Positions 58,701 through 62,406 are shown, counted from the first letter of the stretch. The stretch: DNA of 64,000 nt from Leuctra nigra (GCA_934045905.1 OW203763.1:45967941-46031940); one strand, 5' to 3'. Numbers and translations are program-made. The notes: a model not told the origin generated them from the sequence alone.

Positions 58701-58925
58701 CGAATAATTTTAAAAGTACCGATCCGGTAAAACTCTTTAAGTCAATAATAATATGTAGAGATTTATCTTCCAGAAATGGCGCAGACAATTTTCTTCCAGT
58801 TATTTAGAAAAGAATCATTGCATTCAAATTGCTATTATTGAAGGCTATTGTTGAAGGCTATTATTGAAGGTATGAGGTAAGTTCTTACCGAGTATCAGCA
58901 CAATGCAGAGCGATAGATGTGCCAT
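6487..58925 (-). CDS. Vg: Vitellogenin gene, exons 1-20 (3' end lies beyond the window)
   Basis: Secreted large lipid-transfer protein that is the yolk precursor; family knowledge places synthesis in female fat body and uptake by oocytes. I assembled 20 exons (22 pieces) with GT-AG borders; lengths sum to 4,842 nt and all phases agree, giving 1,614 codons without a stop. Order: signal peptide (about residues 1-18), lipoprotein N-terminal domain with the typical LTGL, YAGV, MEDSV and YHFG words, a short serine-rich linker with a furin-type RPKR (about 368-371), helical domain, the open beta-sheet domain, a charged low-complexity tract (about 1179-1211) and the first part of a vWFD domain (from about 1487). 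Insect vitellogenins are usually 1,700-2,000 residues, so some 100-400 residues, including the vWFD GLCG region, should lie left of base 1. Apolipophorin and MTP are less likely because of the polyserine/RXXR linker and vWFD arrangement. Introns total about 48 kb, unusually large and rich in minisatellites. Confidence 0.93.
6688..8709 (-). repeat. 71-bp minisatellite carrying 3' splice acceptors (end of intron 19)
   Basis: About 28 units of 71 bp. Pre-mRNA sense order per unit: branch-point-like GTACTAAC or GTACTAAG, CCTCATGTTCAG acceptor, first 30 nt of exon 20 (EVEVNVDNYK), then GTATCCTCACAT. Thus each unit carries a branch site, an acceptor and a weak donor-like AAA|GTATCC. Read on from any upstream acceptor, the exon frame stops at TGA in the next unit (FRKWR-stop). 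Confidence 0.97.
8710..9624. other. Intron 19 unique part
   Basis: About 900 bp between the 71-bp array and exon 19. AT-rich and featureless to me. Confidence 0.6.
9625..9773 (-). CDS. Vg: Vitellogenin exon 19: start of vWFD domain
   Basis: Residues about 1488-1537. Encodes GYCGVSLNQVVTYDEV, then NISNCWHVLTKDVSGKSRFV and LARRNDHHL. The V.T(F/Y)D and C.HV.(T/V)KD words are those of the von Willebrand factor type D domain in vitellogenins. Acceptor TTTGAG, donor CTTG|GTAAGATC; phase 1 to 0. Confidence 0.92.
10209..11697. mobile_element. Possible 1.5-kb element with 26-bp inverted ends
   Basis: GCCCCAGAATTACAAGGTTC at 10,209 and the inverted GAACCTTGTAATTCTAGGGC at 11,697 extend to a 26-bp inverted repeat with one mismatch. 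Further partial copies of the AAGGTTCTATCT word occur near 10,465 and, inverted, near 11,525. Internal ORFs are not convincing. It may be a non-autonomous DNA transposon. Confidence 0.5.
10721..10770. repeat. (AAAT)n microsatellite
   Basis: About 11 copies of AAAT/AATA in tandem. Confidence 0.95.
11860..12060 (-). mobile_element. Degenerate copy of a tRNA-derived SINE
   Basis: Shares CAGTCAGGAAGGACGGCC, CCTTCCCA and CGACTGAGAG... words with the better copy at 54.2-54.5 kb. The box B-like segment is mutated (GGTCGATTCC on the minus strand). Confidence 0.5.
12061..13674. other. Intron 18 sequence, no gene seen
   Basis: AT-rich intron between SINE-like fragments; nothing recognisable. Confidence 0.6.
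13675..13830 (+). mobile_element. Body fragment of the same SINE family
   Basis: AATGATTATGAATGAT, GGAAAGGAGGTGGTCGTGGCC and CTCGACTGAGG match the body of the 54.2-kb SINE in the opposite orientation relative to its tRNA head. 5' and 3' ends are not resolved. Confidence 0.4.
14386..14815 (-). repeat. 33-bp sub-array nested at the distal end of the 89-bp array
   Basis: About 13 units of 33 bp consisting only of exon 18-derived sequence (GAGAACACACTTGTCAGAGG plus flanks). The unit is a fragment of the 89-bp repeat that lost the intronic part: the junction reads CAGTCCCGAG instead of CAGGTGAATAC, so these units have no donor. Two- and three-unit runs of the same 33-mer also appear inside the 89-bp array near 15,420-15,520 and 17,420-17,490. 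The open frames on both strands are by-products of the period. Confidence 0.95.
14816..20556 (-). repeat. 89-bp minisatellite carrying 5' splice donors (start of intron 18)
   Basis: About 64 units of 89 bp, each containing the last roughly 65 nt of exon 18 and the first 20 or so nt of the intron, with GTCCAG|GTGAATAC in nearly every unit. The period is not divisible by 3, so use of donor 2 or 3 shifts phase relative to exon 19. The continuing frame ends at a TAA in the second unit. Units near the exon still carry the exonic CAGGCGAGCAGCAAGTTG variants. Confidence 0.97.
20488..20764 (-). CDS. Vg: Vitellogenin exon 18; donor end lies in an 89-bp array
   Basis: Residues about 1396-1488. Encodes VKYATSEAASMSLGVAKHYL, ARLVLEMAPDMRTMDV and TDIPITQLAARLLRSSPENT. 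Acceptor TTTCGCAG|GTG. The donor used is the first in the array, GTCCAG|GTGAATAC, leaving phase 1 that fits exon 19. Using the next donors would change phase or meet a stop. The last roughly 65 exonic nt are part of the repeat unit. Confidence 0.9.
21459..21623 (-). CDS. Vg: Vitellogenin exon 17; acceptor end lies in a 42-bp array
   Basis: Residues about 1341-1395 (55 codons, phase 0 to 0). Encodes GTITRSDSRLQALREL, then MYKKCLRQ and QPSCRK, matching the family pattern L.RSE.R...L......C..Q....PAC. This frame has no initial ATG so it is easily missed. Acceptor TTTCTAG|GGTACGATC is the exon-proximal copy of about 90 tandem CTAG acceptors; only 9 exonic nt are part of the repeat. Donor GCG|GTGAGT. 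Confidence 0.9.
21615..23723 (-). repeat. 42-bp minisatellite carrying 3' splice acceptors, exon-proximal part
   Basis: About 50 units of 41-43 bp, pre-mRNA sense CCACCTTGCTTCTAG|GGTACGATCTCCCCC. The CTAG acceptor plus 9 exon 17 nt are repeated. Two main unit types occur: GGTACGATC/GGATACGATC and GGCAAGGTC. In the second type ACCTTGC and GCAAGGT flank the acceptor and can form a 7-bp hairpin. Longer G runs occur near 21,943-21,960 and 23,142-23,156. Confidence 0.97.
23724..24220. mobile_element. 497-bp MITE inserted in the 42-bp array
   Basis: Non-repeat DNA interrupts the array and is flanked by 10-bp direct copies of CCTTGCCCTA. Its ends are related inverted repeats (GTCCACACTGTGTACTTAAG at left; reverse complement of right GTCTACACAGCATACTTAAG), with similarity continuing about 55 bp inward. 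No coding capacity. A 9-10 bp target duplication with long TIRs suggests a Mutator-like non-autonomous element, but the array's own repetitiveness makes the duplication length uncertain. Confidence 0.75.
24221..25887 (-). repeat. 42-bp acceptor minisatellite, distal part
   Basis: About 40 further units of the same family on the far side of the MITE. Blocks of several units recur as larger periods: the variant GGAGGTTGTACCC followed by AAGTACATAG appears near 24,347, 24,647 and 25,149. The array decays at its right edge (CTTGAAGC, CTTGATGC variants) and ends at about 25,887. Confidence 0.96.
26468..26540. repeat. (ATT)n microsatellite in intron 16
   Basis: Interrupted ATT/TTA repeats. Confidence 0.9.
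26839..26979 (-). CDS. Vg: Vitellogenin exon 16
   Basis: Residues about 1294-1340 (47 codons, phase 0 to 0). Encodes IAYTTVAVLPSSPLLSLGDI and a SFHADYRQKYGSEKYQLSLQ end. Acceptor TTTACAG, donor CTGCAG|GTTTGT. The downstream intron ends in the 42-bp acceptor array. Confidence 0.92.
27100..27315. mobile_element. TACACT-type MITE, copy 1 (intron 15)
   Basis: About 216 bp with roughly 46-bp inverted ends: TACACTCAAACCAATAAAAA at left and the inverted equivalent ending GTGTA at right, both continuing into GAAAAGGATTGG. Internal GGTTCCTTGACAATCAATCC matches, inverted, the copy at 38,437-38,651. Confidence 0.8.
27903..28051 (-). CDS. Vg: Vitellogenin exon 15
   Basis: Residues about 1244-1293. Encodes GHAYVVGMKMKVHAEQPNSY and a KHHRYGFFYMNEQDNSQ end; amphipathic beta-strands typical of the region before the vWFD domain. 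Acceptor CTTATTAG, donor TCACAG|GTTAGTC, phase 1 to 0. Confidence 0.9.
28537..28633 (-). CDS. Vg: Vitellogenin exon 14c (proposed)
   Basis: Encodes FQFQCSQSGSIVNEEDGSVY followed by RYLLTEVLKGID and joins in phase 1 to NGHAYVVGMKMKV of exon 15. This frame is preferred over an overlapping open frame (DPLSMKKMAAYTDIS) because only it matches the phase of exon 15. Donor GACA|GTAAGAAT is strong. The proposed upstream intron is only 60 nt. Confidence 0.6.
28694..28790 (-). CDS. Vg: Vitellogenin exon 14b (proposed): charged low-complexity tract
   Basis: Encodes SETKDNTDDKDAKETKETKD followed by a lysine-rich end (KRQKEYKK). It sits where insect vitellogenins carry serine- or charge-rich linkers between lipid-binding and C-terminal domains. 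Proposed borders ACCAG|CTC and AAA|GTACAA. Polypyrimidine support for the acceptor is poor. Confidence 0.5.
28891..28996 (-). CDS. Vg: Vitellogenin exon 14a (proposed)
   Basis: Acceptor TCTGTCTCAG|CC, phase 1, encodes ARAVAVNGKDNMTLLPGAS and a serine/threonine-rich stretch. Read straight through, this frame stops about 110 bp later. A GT at 28,890 (AAC|GTATGA) spliced to 28,790 switches frame cleanly. An uncorrected 1-base insertion would give the same effect, so this 3' border is tentative. Confidence 0.6.
28997..29632. other. Intron 13 flank, no gene seen
   Basis: Between exon 14a and the foldback element; no recognisable content. Confidence 0.55.
29633..33874. mobile_element. Foldback/TIR element TACCGGGTGGC, split by a LINE
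   Basis: Inverted ends of about 280-290 bp, roughly 90% identical by eye, begin TACCGGGTGGCGCAAAAAAA at left and end (inverted) at 33,874. Removing the LINE at 30,125-33,578 leaves an element of about 780 bp whose centre also folds (AAGATCGATTGTGTAAAAAT at 29,930 and inverted at 30,072). A MITE-like non-autonomous DNA transposon in intron 13. Confidence 0.8.
30125..33578 (-). mobile_element. Non-LTR retrotransposon (APE endonuclease + RT), decayed
   Basis: About 3.45 kb, flanked by ATTAATTAA at 30,116-30,124 and 33,579-33,587 (candidate 9-bp target duplication). In order on the minus strand: an N-terminal segment with IKIGIVGLL and DFTPGF words (33.5-33.3 kb); an APE-type endonuclease with KIGTLNIVTL, GLSETKW and GDFNAMVG (33.15-32.3 kb); a basic linker with WWNKRVKAVV; a reverse transcriptase with TGIDEINVEMLK, NYRGITI, YGFRRGRSTIDLVFAL, FLDLEKAYDRLPREMVW and YADDIMIW (31.75-31.0 kb); and a C-terminal LRWFGHMKRM tail (30.5 kb). 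At least four frame changes break the ORF, so it is inactive. Clade (RTE-like or related) not settled. Confidence 0.88.
34465..34651 (-). CDS. Vg: Vitellogenin exon 13
   Basis: Residues about 1082-1143. Encodes ISVLPHTNLVISGRSPAS and VTVLGFPVISSSPEEFSVNL; beta-rich continuation of the lipid-binding domain. Acceptor ATTTTAG, donor TTTAG|GTAAGTG, phase 0 to 1. Confidence 0.9.
34985..35575 (+). mobile_element. 5'-truncated LINE, C-terminal fragment
   Basis: Reads FAGLCQTRDETIEHIM, then, after a small duplication of CCATGATGTCCCC, RPDIIIRDHQKMTCVLIDVA, IPSDYNIISKEAEKKTKYKD, VVIG-like and ELQKTAILGTAYIIRRFM. These words are the well-known C-terminus of a widespread animal non-LTR ORF2. A TAG stop at 35,394 is followed by about 180 bp of 3' sequence ending AATAAAAGGAAATAATAAT. 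Confidence 0.8.
35760..36430 (-). mobile_element. LINE fragment (RT C-terminal region)
   Basis: Minus strand reads CKYLGVILNCKLNWKNQTE, KGMKSLNFVMRNLK, then SIESVQRRAARKVLNKNGRR and KCCLPCMFKI, the typical tail of jockey/CR1-type reverse transcriptases. Several frame changes; 5' and 3' ends not defined. Confidence 0.7.
36647..36944 (-). CDS. Vg: Vitellogenin exon 12: open beta-sheet domain
   Basis: Residues about 982-1081. Encodes KLFTAWDNTVHVTAWHANN, PPMRVQAQVDVANSEFEVG and MTLVNSTKIIRP. Alternating hydrophobic strands fit the lipid-cavity wall. Markedly more GC-rich than neighbouring exons. Acceptor TGTGCAG, donor AAGCAG|GTACAC, phase 2 to 0. Confidence 0.93.
37030..37245. mobile_element. 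Possible retroposon fragment in intron 11
   Basis: GC-richer than its surroundings, with GGCTTAACGTCCCATCCGAA, AAACACCCCAGTCTCTCTGG and GACGGGCACCCATCCAA, a style seen in SINE-like repeats. No boxes or ends resolved. Confidence 0.3.
37448..37652 (-). CDS. Vg: Vitellogenin exon 11: lipid-binding beta-sheet domain
   Basis: Residues about 914-982. Encodes FVMSTTTDMGLPIYMQINVP, which matches the family word T.MGLP (start of the DUF1943-type open beta-sheet). Acceptor AATTTCAG, donor CTCAT|GTAAAC, phase 1 to 2. Confidence 0.93.
37700..38241. other. Intron 10 sequence, no gene seen
   Basis: AT-rich intronic DNA without recognised repeats. Confidence 0.55.
38242..38434. mobile_element. TACACT-type MITE, copy 2 (intron 10)
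   Basis: Inverted ends starting TACACTTG, continuing to GAACCGGATTGGC on both sides; about 193 bp. Shares CATC.TCTGATGAAGTCTA with copy 3. Confidence 0.75.
38437..38651. mobile_element. TACACT-type MITE, copy 3 (intron 10)
   Basis: Perfect inverted ends TACACTCGACAATTCATAAA (26 bp in all, through ACGGTA), 215 bp. Lies 2 bp from copy 2. Related to copy 1 by internal sequence and terminal TACACT. Confidence 0.85.
38709..39169 (-). CDS. Vg: Vitellogenin exon 10: end of helical domain
   Basis: Residues about 760-913. Encodes SALPLSKPFSPSVQ, NLYYRHTRRLAGFSQ, and WLTNPENFLNILKEMIY, leading into the lipid-cavity beta-sheet domain. Acceptor TTTTACAG, donor CTAAAG|GTGAGAA, phase 2 to 1. Confidence 0.93.
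39243..39829 (-). CDS. Vg: Vitellogenin exon 9: helical domain, longest exon
   Basis: Residues about 565-760; 587 nt. Begins ELSRSAPVRDDQQMRIS; contains KVYITALGNTGSSAALKPL and RIAAVSLMLYAKP, typical helical-repeat words of vitellogenin and apolipophorin. Acceptor ATCTTCAG|GAG, donor GAAAT|GTAAGTTG, phase 2. Intron 8 before it is short (331 bp) and holds nothing I recognise. Confidence 0.94.
40161..40329 (-). CDS. Vg: Vitellogenin exon 8: helical domain
   Basis: Residues about 508-564. Encodes RKLYRDVFAMCGTSPAF and a following helix pair (SLPSHLLTPTKDLVQRFY), the alpha-helical superhelix of large lipid transfer proteins. Acceptor GTCAACAG, donor TAC|GTAAGTTC; phase 2 to 0. Confidence 0.93.
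40411..40937 (-). CDS. Vg: Vitellogenin exon 7: serine/basic linker with RPKR and helical domain start
   Basis: Residues about 333-508. Begins with a charged linker containing VSSSSESTQ, then KHRSHKRPKREK, whose RPKR (about 368-371) fits the furin-type RXXR at which insect vitellogenins are cut into small and large subunits. It is followed by PYIPFSPFS and a helical stretch (LSEQLRDIIEDVAHAF). Acceptor TTTAATAG, donor GAAAG|GTACTG, phase 2. The serine run is short compared with many insects. Confidence 0.92.
41290..43335. mobile_element. 2-kb foldback element in intron 6
   Basis: Arms of about 780-800 bp: from near AACCCGGGACAAATTGCAAG (41,320) to the inverted end at 43,304, with weaker similarity about 30 bp further out on both sides. 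Arms meet at a loop of about 440 bp near 42,090-42,530 and are almost identical. They contain the GCCATTTTGAAACCGGAAGTG family of the 270-bp tandem repeats. The open frames shared by both arms are palindromic shadows. Confidence 0.85.
42183..42312 (-). mobile_element. 130-bp poly(A) retroposon in the foldback loop
   Basis: Begins with TTTTTTT on the plus strand (A-tail on the minus strand) and is flanked by 8-bp GGAAACGT copies at 42,175-42,182 and 42,313-42,320. Outside it the interrupted motif GCTCGGAAACG-TATTGGAATGAAA resumes, so the empty site can be read directly. Confidence 0.7.
43707..43940 (-). CDS. Vg: Vitellogenin exon 6; acceptor end lies in a 78-bp array
   Basis: Residues about 255-332 (78 codons, phase 0 to 0). 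Encodes RSSVTRAQGCGDRKDFMLL and then RLFANLHLHNSSTASVNSF. The acceptor CTCTTGCAG|CGCTC is the exon-proximal member of about 23 tandem copies. Donor CAG|GTCACT is non-consensus at +3 to +6. The first 32 nt of the exon belong to the repeat unit. Confidence 0.9.
43909..45738 (-). repeat. 78-bp minisatellite carrying 3' splice acceptors (end of intron 5)
   Basis: About 23 units of 78 bp. Each contains the first 32 nt of exon 6 preceded by its intronic acceptor with a strong pyrimidine tract (CTTGTTTCTCTTGCAG|CGC). In the exon 6 frame each upstream unit meets TGA (GACGAGGACG-TGA) after 16 codons, so upstream acceptors are non-productive. A different frame is open for hundreds of codons, but that is a by-product of a period divisible by 3. 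One unit near 44,850-44,870 lacks 12 bp. Confidence 0.97.
45740..46098. other. Unique core of intron 5
   Basis: Only about 360 bp of non-repetitive DNA separate the donor array and the acceptor array. AT-rich, no coding signal seen. Confidence 0.7.
46099..50211 (-). repeat. 33-bp minisatellite carrying 5' splice donors (start of intron 5)
   Basis: About 124 head-to-tail 33-bp units. Each holds the last 24 nt of exon 5 (AAGTGTGGSGACTACTGGAGG) plus the first 9 intronic nt (GTAAGATCT), so nearly every unit has TGGAGG|GTAAGAT, an excellent U1 match. Some units have lost GT (GGGCAAG, GGGAAAG, GGGACAG) or have GTAATAT. Units near the exon have GGCGAC, distal ones GGGGAC. Variant units recur in the same order about 1.62-1.68 kb apart, showing a large secondary duplication. 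Because 33 is divisible by 3, the exon frame stays open to about 49,731. Confidence 0.97.
50190..50606 (-). CDS. Vg: Vitellogenin exon 5; donor end lies in a 33-bp array
   Basis: Residues about 116-254. Contains LVGQLQIDLTGTNA, FRVMEDSVVGRCEVLYEV and a TRNYDNCETRAEYHFG segment, all hallmarks of vitellogenin/lipophorin N-domains. Acceptor TTTACAG. The donor chosen is the first in the array, TGGAGG|GTAAGATC, giving DYWR joined to RSSVTRAQGCG of exon 6, which parallels the usual family sequence. The exon's last 24 nt are the progenitor of the 33-bp repeat, so about 14 downstream donors would also keep the frame open, adding 11 residues each. Confidence 0.9.
51090..51930 (+). mobile_element. Jockey-like LINE fragment
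   Basis: Reads VVQWASSYKFLELHLDRGLR, WTNHITR, KLASLYPLFKSRNLKQETK, LQLYKTILLYLPS, then DHFARLAQQFYASLENAQNP: the YLG..LD..L.W..HI and LY..I...L.Y signatures of the jockey C-terminal region. Frameshifted and truncated. Lies in intron 4, opposite to the gene. Confidence 0.75.
51985..52780. repeat. Two diverged tandem copies of about 400 bp
   Basis: Segments 51,985-52,349 and 52,405-52,770 share in order ACCTTGG..A, CATAAA.TGCAGCAAAATG, CTCTT.AAGTTCT, TTGTCTGAACATT, TTGATCG, CATATGACA and GAACGGTGTGACC. A tandemly duplicated non-coding repeat in intron 4. Confidence 0.7.
52781..53543. other. Intron 4 sequence, no gene seen
   Basis: AT-rich; one 103-codon open frame on the plus strand is of random composition and has no homology I recognise. 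Confidence 0.55.
53544..53681 (-). CDS. Vg: Vitellogenin exon 4
   Basis: Residues about 70-115 (46 codons, phase 0 to 0). Encodes LQDMSYTKIHEKLPEGWW followed by a PFSVKMDRG segment, matching the family pattern KI...LP.GW...IP...PF.V....G of the N-terminal beta-barrel. Acceptor TTATTAG, donor GTG|GTAAGATC. Confidence 0.92.
54212..54495 (-). mobile_element. tRNA-derived SINE
   Basis: On the minus strand: ACGGAACAGGTTGGTTGAGTGG (A-box-like TGGTTGAGTGG at 54,473-54,483), B box GGTTCGATACC at 54,431-54,441, then a GAAGGACGGCC body and an A-rich end (poly-T at 54,213-54,218 on the plus strand). Related body fragments are at about 11.9, 13.7 and 58.3 kb. Confidence 0.75.
54536..54768 (-). repeat. 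Degenerate donor-derived array at the start of intron 3
   Basis: Intron 3 begins GTAACATGC; in the next 230 bp the word GTAACATT (once GTAGCATT) recurs about 7 times at roughly 25-40 bp spacing with TTTACTCATACTATAGTAAT between. The copies are strongly diverged, implying an old array. Unlike the large arrays no exonic sequence is included. Confidence 0.75.
54769..54914 (-). CDS. Vg: Vitellogenin exon 3: start of lipoprotein N-terminal domain
   Basis: Residues about 21-69. Contains the classical beginning of the large lipid transfer protein domain: WRP.QEYVFQLQGRSLTGL, then YAGVHYRGVLRVQAQ and LLMK. Acceptor CCTGCAG, donor AAG|GTAACATG, ends in phase 0. The donor GTAACAT is re-used as the recurring word of a degenerate tandem array that begins at the first intron base. 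Confidence 0.92.
55243..55266 (-). CDS. Vg: Vitellogenin exon 2: 24-nt microexon
   Basis: A 24-nt microexon between TTTTCAG and GTAAGTTC, encoding GSAVSGDYG across its borders (phase 1 to phase 1). It likely completes the signal peptide and its cleavage site. Too short for ordinary ORF detection; supported by strong splice sites on both sides and by exact phase with exons 1 and 3. Confidence 0.8.
55432..55720. repeat. Dispersed repeat copy B (intron 1)
   Basis: Second copy of the family at 1,605-1,880, including CTAGAGGGCCGTGAAAA at its right side (also present near 1,837). Lies in intron 1, 170 bp upstream of exon 2 in gene direction. Confidence 0.7.
56966..57929. repeat. 83-bp minisatellite inside intron 1
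   Basis: About 11.6 head-to-tail copies of an 83-bp unit beginning CTCTAGTGACCTATCCTCTA, with GGTCACC and GTGACC inverted within the unit. Very homogeneous (mostly 1-3 differences). Not in contact with an exon, unlike the other large arrays of this gene. Confidence 0.96.
57930..58888. other. Intron 1, exon 1-proximal part
   Basis: AT-rich intronic DNA apart from the SINE-like fragment near 58.3 kb. Confidence 0.55.
58310..58440 (+). mobile_element. Body fragment of the SINE family
   Basis: GATGATAATGATGGTTGCGGTCGTGGCCTATTAG and GGGATCGAGCCCGTGT-like segments recall the 54.2-kb SINE. Diverged, ends not clear. Confidence 0.4.
58889..58925 (-). CDS. Vg: Vitellogenin exon 1: start codon and signal peptide
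   Basis: The ATG at 58,925 begins MAHLSLCIVLIL, a short N-region followed by a strongly hydrophobic core, as expected of a secretory signal peptide. The exon ends CTCG|GTAAGAAC, phase 1. The start is chosen because it gives a signal peptide and joins in phase to exon 2. No upstream in-frame coding sequence is visible. Confidence 0.88.
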
Positions 58926-59013
58926 CGCTGCCCTCACAGATGAGAGATTAGTGATTGAATCCACACGCGAGGCGCGAGATGACAACAGACTCCGAGGCAG
59001 GAGCATGTCAGCG

Positions 59014-59027
59014 AGGTCAGCAGGTCA
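59014..59027. promoter_or_regulatory. Perfect AGGTCA direct repeat (DR2) upstream of Vg
   Basis: AGGTCA-GC-AGGTCA lies 89-102 bp upstream of the vitellogenin ATG, directly followed by CACGTATAAC. AGGTCA is the half-site of nuclear receptors such as EcR/USP, HR3/E75 and HNF4. Vitellogenin genes are commonly controlled by ecdysteroid and juvenile hormone signalling, so a hormone response element is plausible. No clear TATA box is present; TTATAC on the minus strand near 59,029-59,034 is the closest. Function is inferred. Confidence 0.5.
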
Positions 59028-59099
59028 CGTATAACAACATGCAACCAACACAACATTCACAGCGATTTCTGCTGCATTGGCAGAGATAATGAGTACAAA

Positions 59100-61700
59100 G
59101 TAAGAACATTTGGATTGAAGCTCGTGTCAGGTTTAAACATTTAAATCATGCTCATTTCATTATTGTTGAATTTCTGTTCATTAATTAGATGTATTGGCTT
59201 ACTCTTTATTTTCTTGGAAATTGATCAAAACATATGAATTTTAAAGAAATATTTTACATTATTTTTTTTAAATATAAACTTAGTTAACTGAGTTTTCTTT
59301 TTCGTGATTTCACTCAGTCGGGAGGAAGTCTGGAAAGGTTCCCTATTAGACACACCAGTATCCTTGCCATCATCCATCCGTACCTATTCTTCGTCATCAT
59401 CCATCTGTTATATTCATAACCGTCCATCTGTTGTCATTGGCCTATTTACAAAACAGTGCTAAAATAAAAACATTCTTTATTCTCTTTGTTATCTATTTCA
59501 TAAATAGATTATTGAATTACTTTTTCATATTCTTGTAAAAGGATGAACGTTGTGTTTTATAGATTTTTTTTATAAAGATATCATATATGTGTTTTTTTTA
59601 TTTGTACTTACATTCATTTTTTTTGATAACCATACGTAGACTTCAGCGTATTCTATGCTGACAGTAGAAATGTAAATTAATTTAATTAAAATATTCAAAG
59701 TCATGTAACCAACTTTGTATACGTGAATATATTTCAGAAACTAGTCTCAAGTTTTCTTCTCTTATATTTTACTTTAGTTTTTCCGTAAATCAAAACATAC
59801 TACAGAACAGGGTTTAGCGAGGTGTCAGTTTGCCAGCTCGTAGTCGTCCAAAGCTCCAAAATGCCACTATACTAAGCATCAAAAAGTACTTTTTCACTTT
59901 TTAAGAAACAAAAAGTTTTGAGATTCCATGCTGTATTCGATCCAGCTTCGTCCACCATTGGATCACCGCTTACCAAAGAGTTGGTTCACTCTTGCATACA
60001 AAGTACCCTTAAAAAACATAGCTTGCTAGAGTTATTTTTTCTTTTCTCCAGAAAGGTCTTTCTGGCACATTATCACCACGAAAGTGATGTCCTAGGCACG
60101 TAATTTGAGGTTGATCCCTACGGTCTTCGTCGATGTAAGAGCCCTGGCTTATGGTTTGCCACCCCTCTCACCCTCCACATTTTCACCCCTATAAAGCCTC
60201 TGCAGACAGCATGCAGGCCGCATGGTAACGACTTGATAGCTTCATATTATGGAGTGATACTTCGAAGGCTAACTAGGGTGGTACACTTTAGACCTTTTTA
60301 GAACATATTGTGACCTCAAATTATAATACATTATGTAAATTATGTAGTAGAGAGAAGATAAACCTCAAAATTATTACAAACTCAACGATTTTCTTATCGC
60401 AGCCGTTTCCGTTTTTCTTCATTTAAAATTATAGTAATAGTAGGTATGCAAAACTGGAAAATAAAATAAAATATCGAGTTATACTGACTCTCTATCTGCT
60501 TCCTAATAATGTTAAATGTCGCATATAGTTATCCGACAAGTAAATATGAGCTTATAAGTAGCCGATATTCTATTTGAGAAATTGTTAAGTGATAAGAAAG
60601 ATGGATGAGCAGTATTGCACATTTTTATATATCCGTACAATTTGATCACATGACAGCTTGCTCGAATCTTATTGTGTAAGGAAACATGAATTCAATTGAA
60701 TCAATCCATCGAGTTGATTAGCTAATGGAATCGATATCTCATTGTCTGTCTTGATAACCTATTACAGAATACAAGAATATTTAGTTATTGTTGAACATAC
60801 AATAAGCAAAACAAGTAATGGATTGAATTTAATCGATTTTGTTCCTTCTTCAATGGGAAACGTCATGACTGTCTAATATATTCTAATAATTCAGTGTGTA
60901 TCTGTTGGAGGCACTGACGATGAGGGTGCAAGGGTGTCAGTAAGGGTGAAGACATTAAGCCTCAAACTTGGATACTAATTATGATCGATGCGTGAGGTAG
61001 GTGTCATCACCCCAAGACAAAAGAGAATTTGCTGCTATTCGAGCATGTATTATTTTTTAACTCAATTTCGCACCTTAGTGATGAAAAATCGAAGAACTGA
61101 AGTTAGATTATGTTGATCTTCGTTCACTGGCTATTCGTTCGTTGCAAACGTCTGAAGTGTTAAAAGCAATCGGATAATCTGTCTGTTGTGGACCATATTT
61201 TTAAAATGCCGGTAAGTAAGTCCAATTGTTACCCATTTAGCTCAATTCATTGTATATTAATTGTGTGTATTTTATTTTGTCATAACCATGATTTTCAACA
61301 ATGTCAGTCATCATACTTAACTGTGAAGAAGGGCAGAAATCCACTTCATTTATCTTTGAGGGGGTGCGAGAGGATACTTCAATTTAACTGCATTTGTTGA
61401 CATCAGTCAAATTGCAATTGATAGAGCTTGATTACATTGTTCAAAAAGTGGGCAACGCAAAATCAAGAAATTAGACTTCCGCCCTTTTGCCTCTGAGGTA
61501 CAGATATTTATAGTTAAGTATGTCTAATATTTTTATTGTTGCCTTGGTCACGAAGCTGTAACAATGGCAATATCTGTGTTGGGTGGGTTTATACAAATAC
61601 CATCACATGCCAGTACTGTTTTCTCGCCAAATGTCAACGGAATTTAAAAATTGATATTAAAATTTGACTTTTAAATTTGAGTAAATTATCCAACCAATGA
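59100..61700. other. Upstream of vitellogenin, no gene seen
   Basis: AT-rich intergenic DNA. Open frames are short and of random composition. Distal enhancers cannot be judged by eye. Confidence 0.55.
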
Positions 61701-61719
61701 GAGAGCGTAGGAAACAGAG

Positions 61720-61960
61720 GAGGAGCTTACTTTCAAAATGCAACTTCGTTTTTTTCTGTTAGAGGTGAAAAAACATGAAGAGCAACAAAACAATGTTTAC
61801 GCAGCCTGATACTCGAACTTATAAAAATCACATTAAAGTTGAAACCATTAACGATGTAAACACAGGTTTTCGTATCTCTTCCATGCTAATGTCAATAGAA
61901 AATCGCGTTTATCTCTGTTCAATGTTTTTGGACAAGCTGCATTTTGAAAGTAAGCTCCTC
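61720..61960. mobile_element. Small foldback with perfect 23-bp inverted ends
   Basis: GAGGAGCTTACTTTCAAAAT (23 bp with GCA) at 61,720-61,742 and its exact reverse complement at 61,938-61,960. MITE-like; the open frame inside is fortuitous. Confidence 0.6.
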
Positions 61961-62389
61961 AAGTTATTCAGTAGATAATGTTTACATGGTGGTCGTAATC
62001 CAAACTATAAAACTATTCGAGTATTTTAATATGAATTTACTCTTTGATCATTAGACAGATAATCACAACTATCAACTATCTGTGGTATCATGCTGCAATA
62101 CGTACGTAGCATGCAAATCAGTGCATAGTTTTCTGTGGTTTTGCGTGTGTATTTTGAATGGAGGCTGCAGCAAATCAAGTGGAAGATGATAAATACACAA
62201 CTCGAGAAAGCAAAAGGGTGGAACCGAATCGTTCTCACATCCGGTAGTTCAAAAGAAGCGATGCAAGAGATTCCTGGACAGTTTATTGATAGTTAATATA
62301 AAAGTCAGAAATGTGATTTATATAGAAAGAATCTTCTTCTGGTTTGAAACAAGGTTGATAGGTACTGTAGAGGTATCCGTGGGGTGAAT

Positions 62390-62406
62390 GGACGGGGGGG
62401 GGGGGA
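62390..62406. repeat. Poly-G run
   Basis: GGACGGGGGGGGGGGG simple sequence. Confidence 0.85.

Noticed and set aside
6487..58925. Vitellogenin as a pseudogene
   Set aside because: Twenty exons keep phase and consensus splice sites with no stop. The only irregular spot (exon 14) can be solved by short introns or sequencing error. Expression is not shown, so caution remains.
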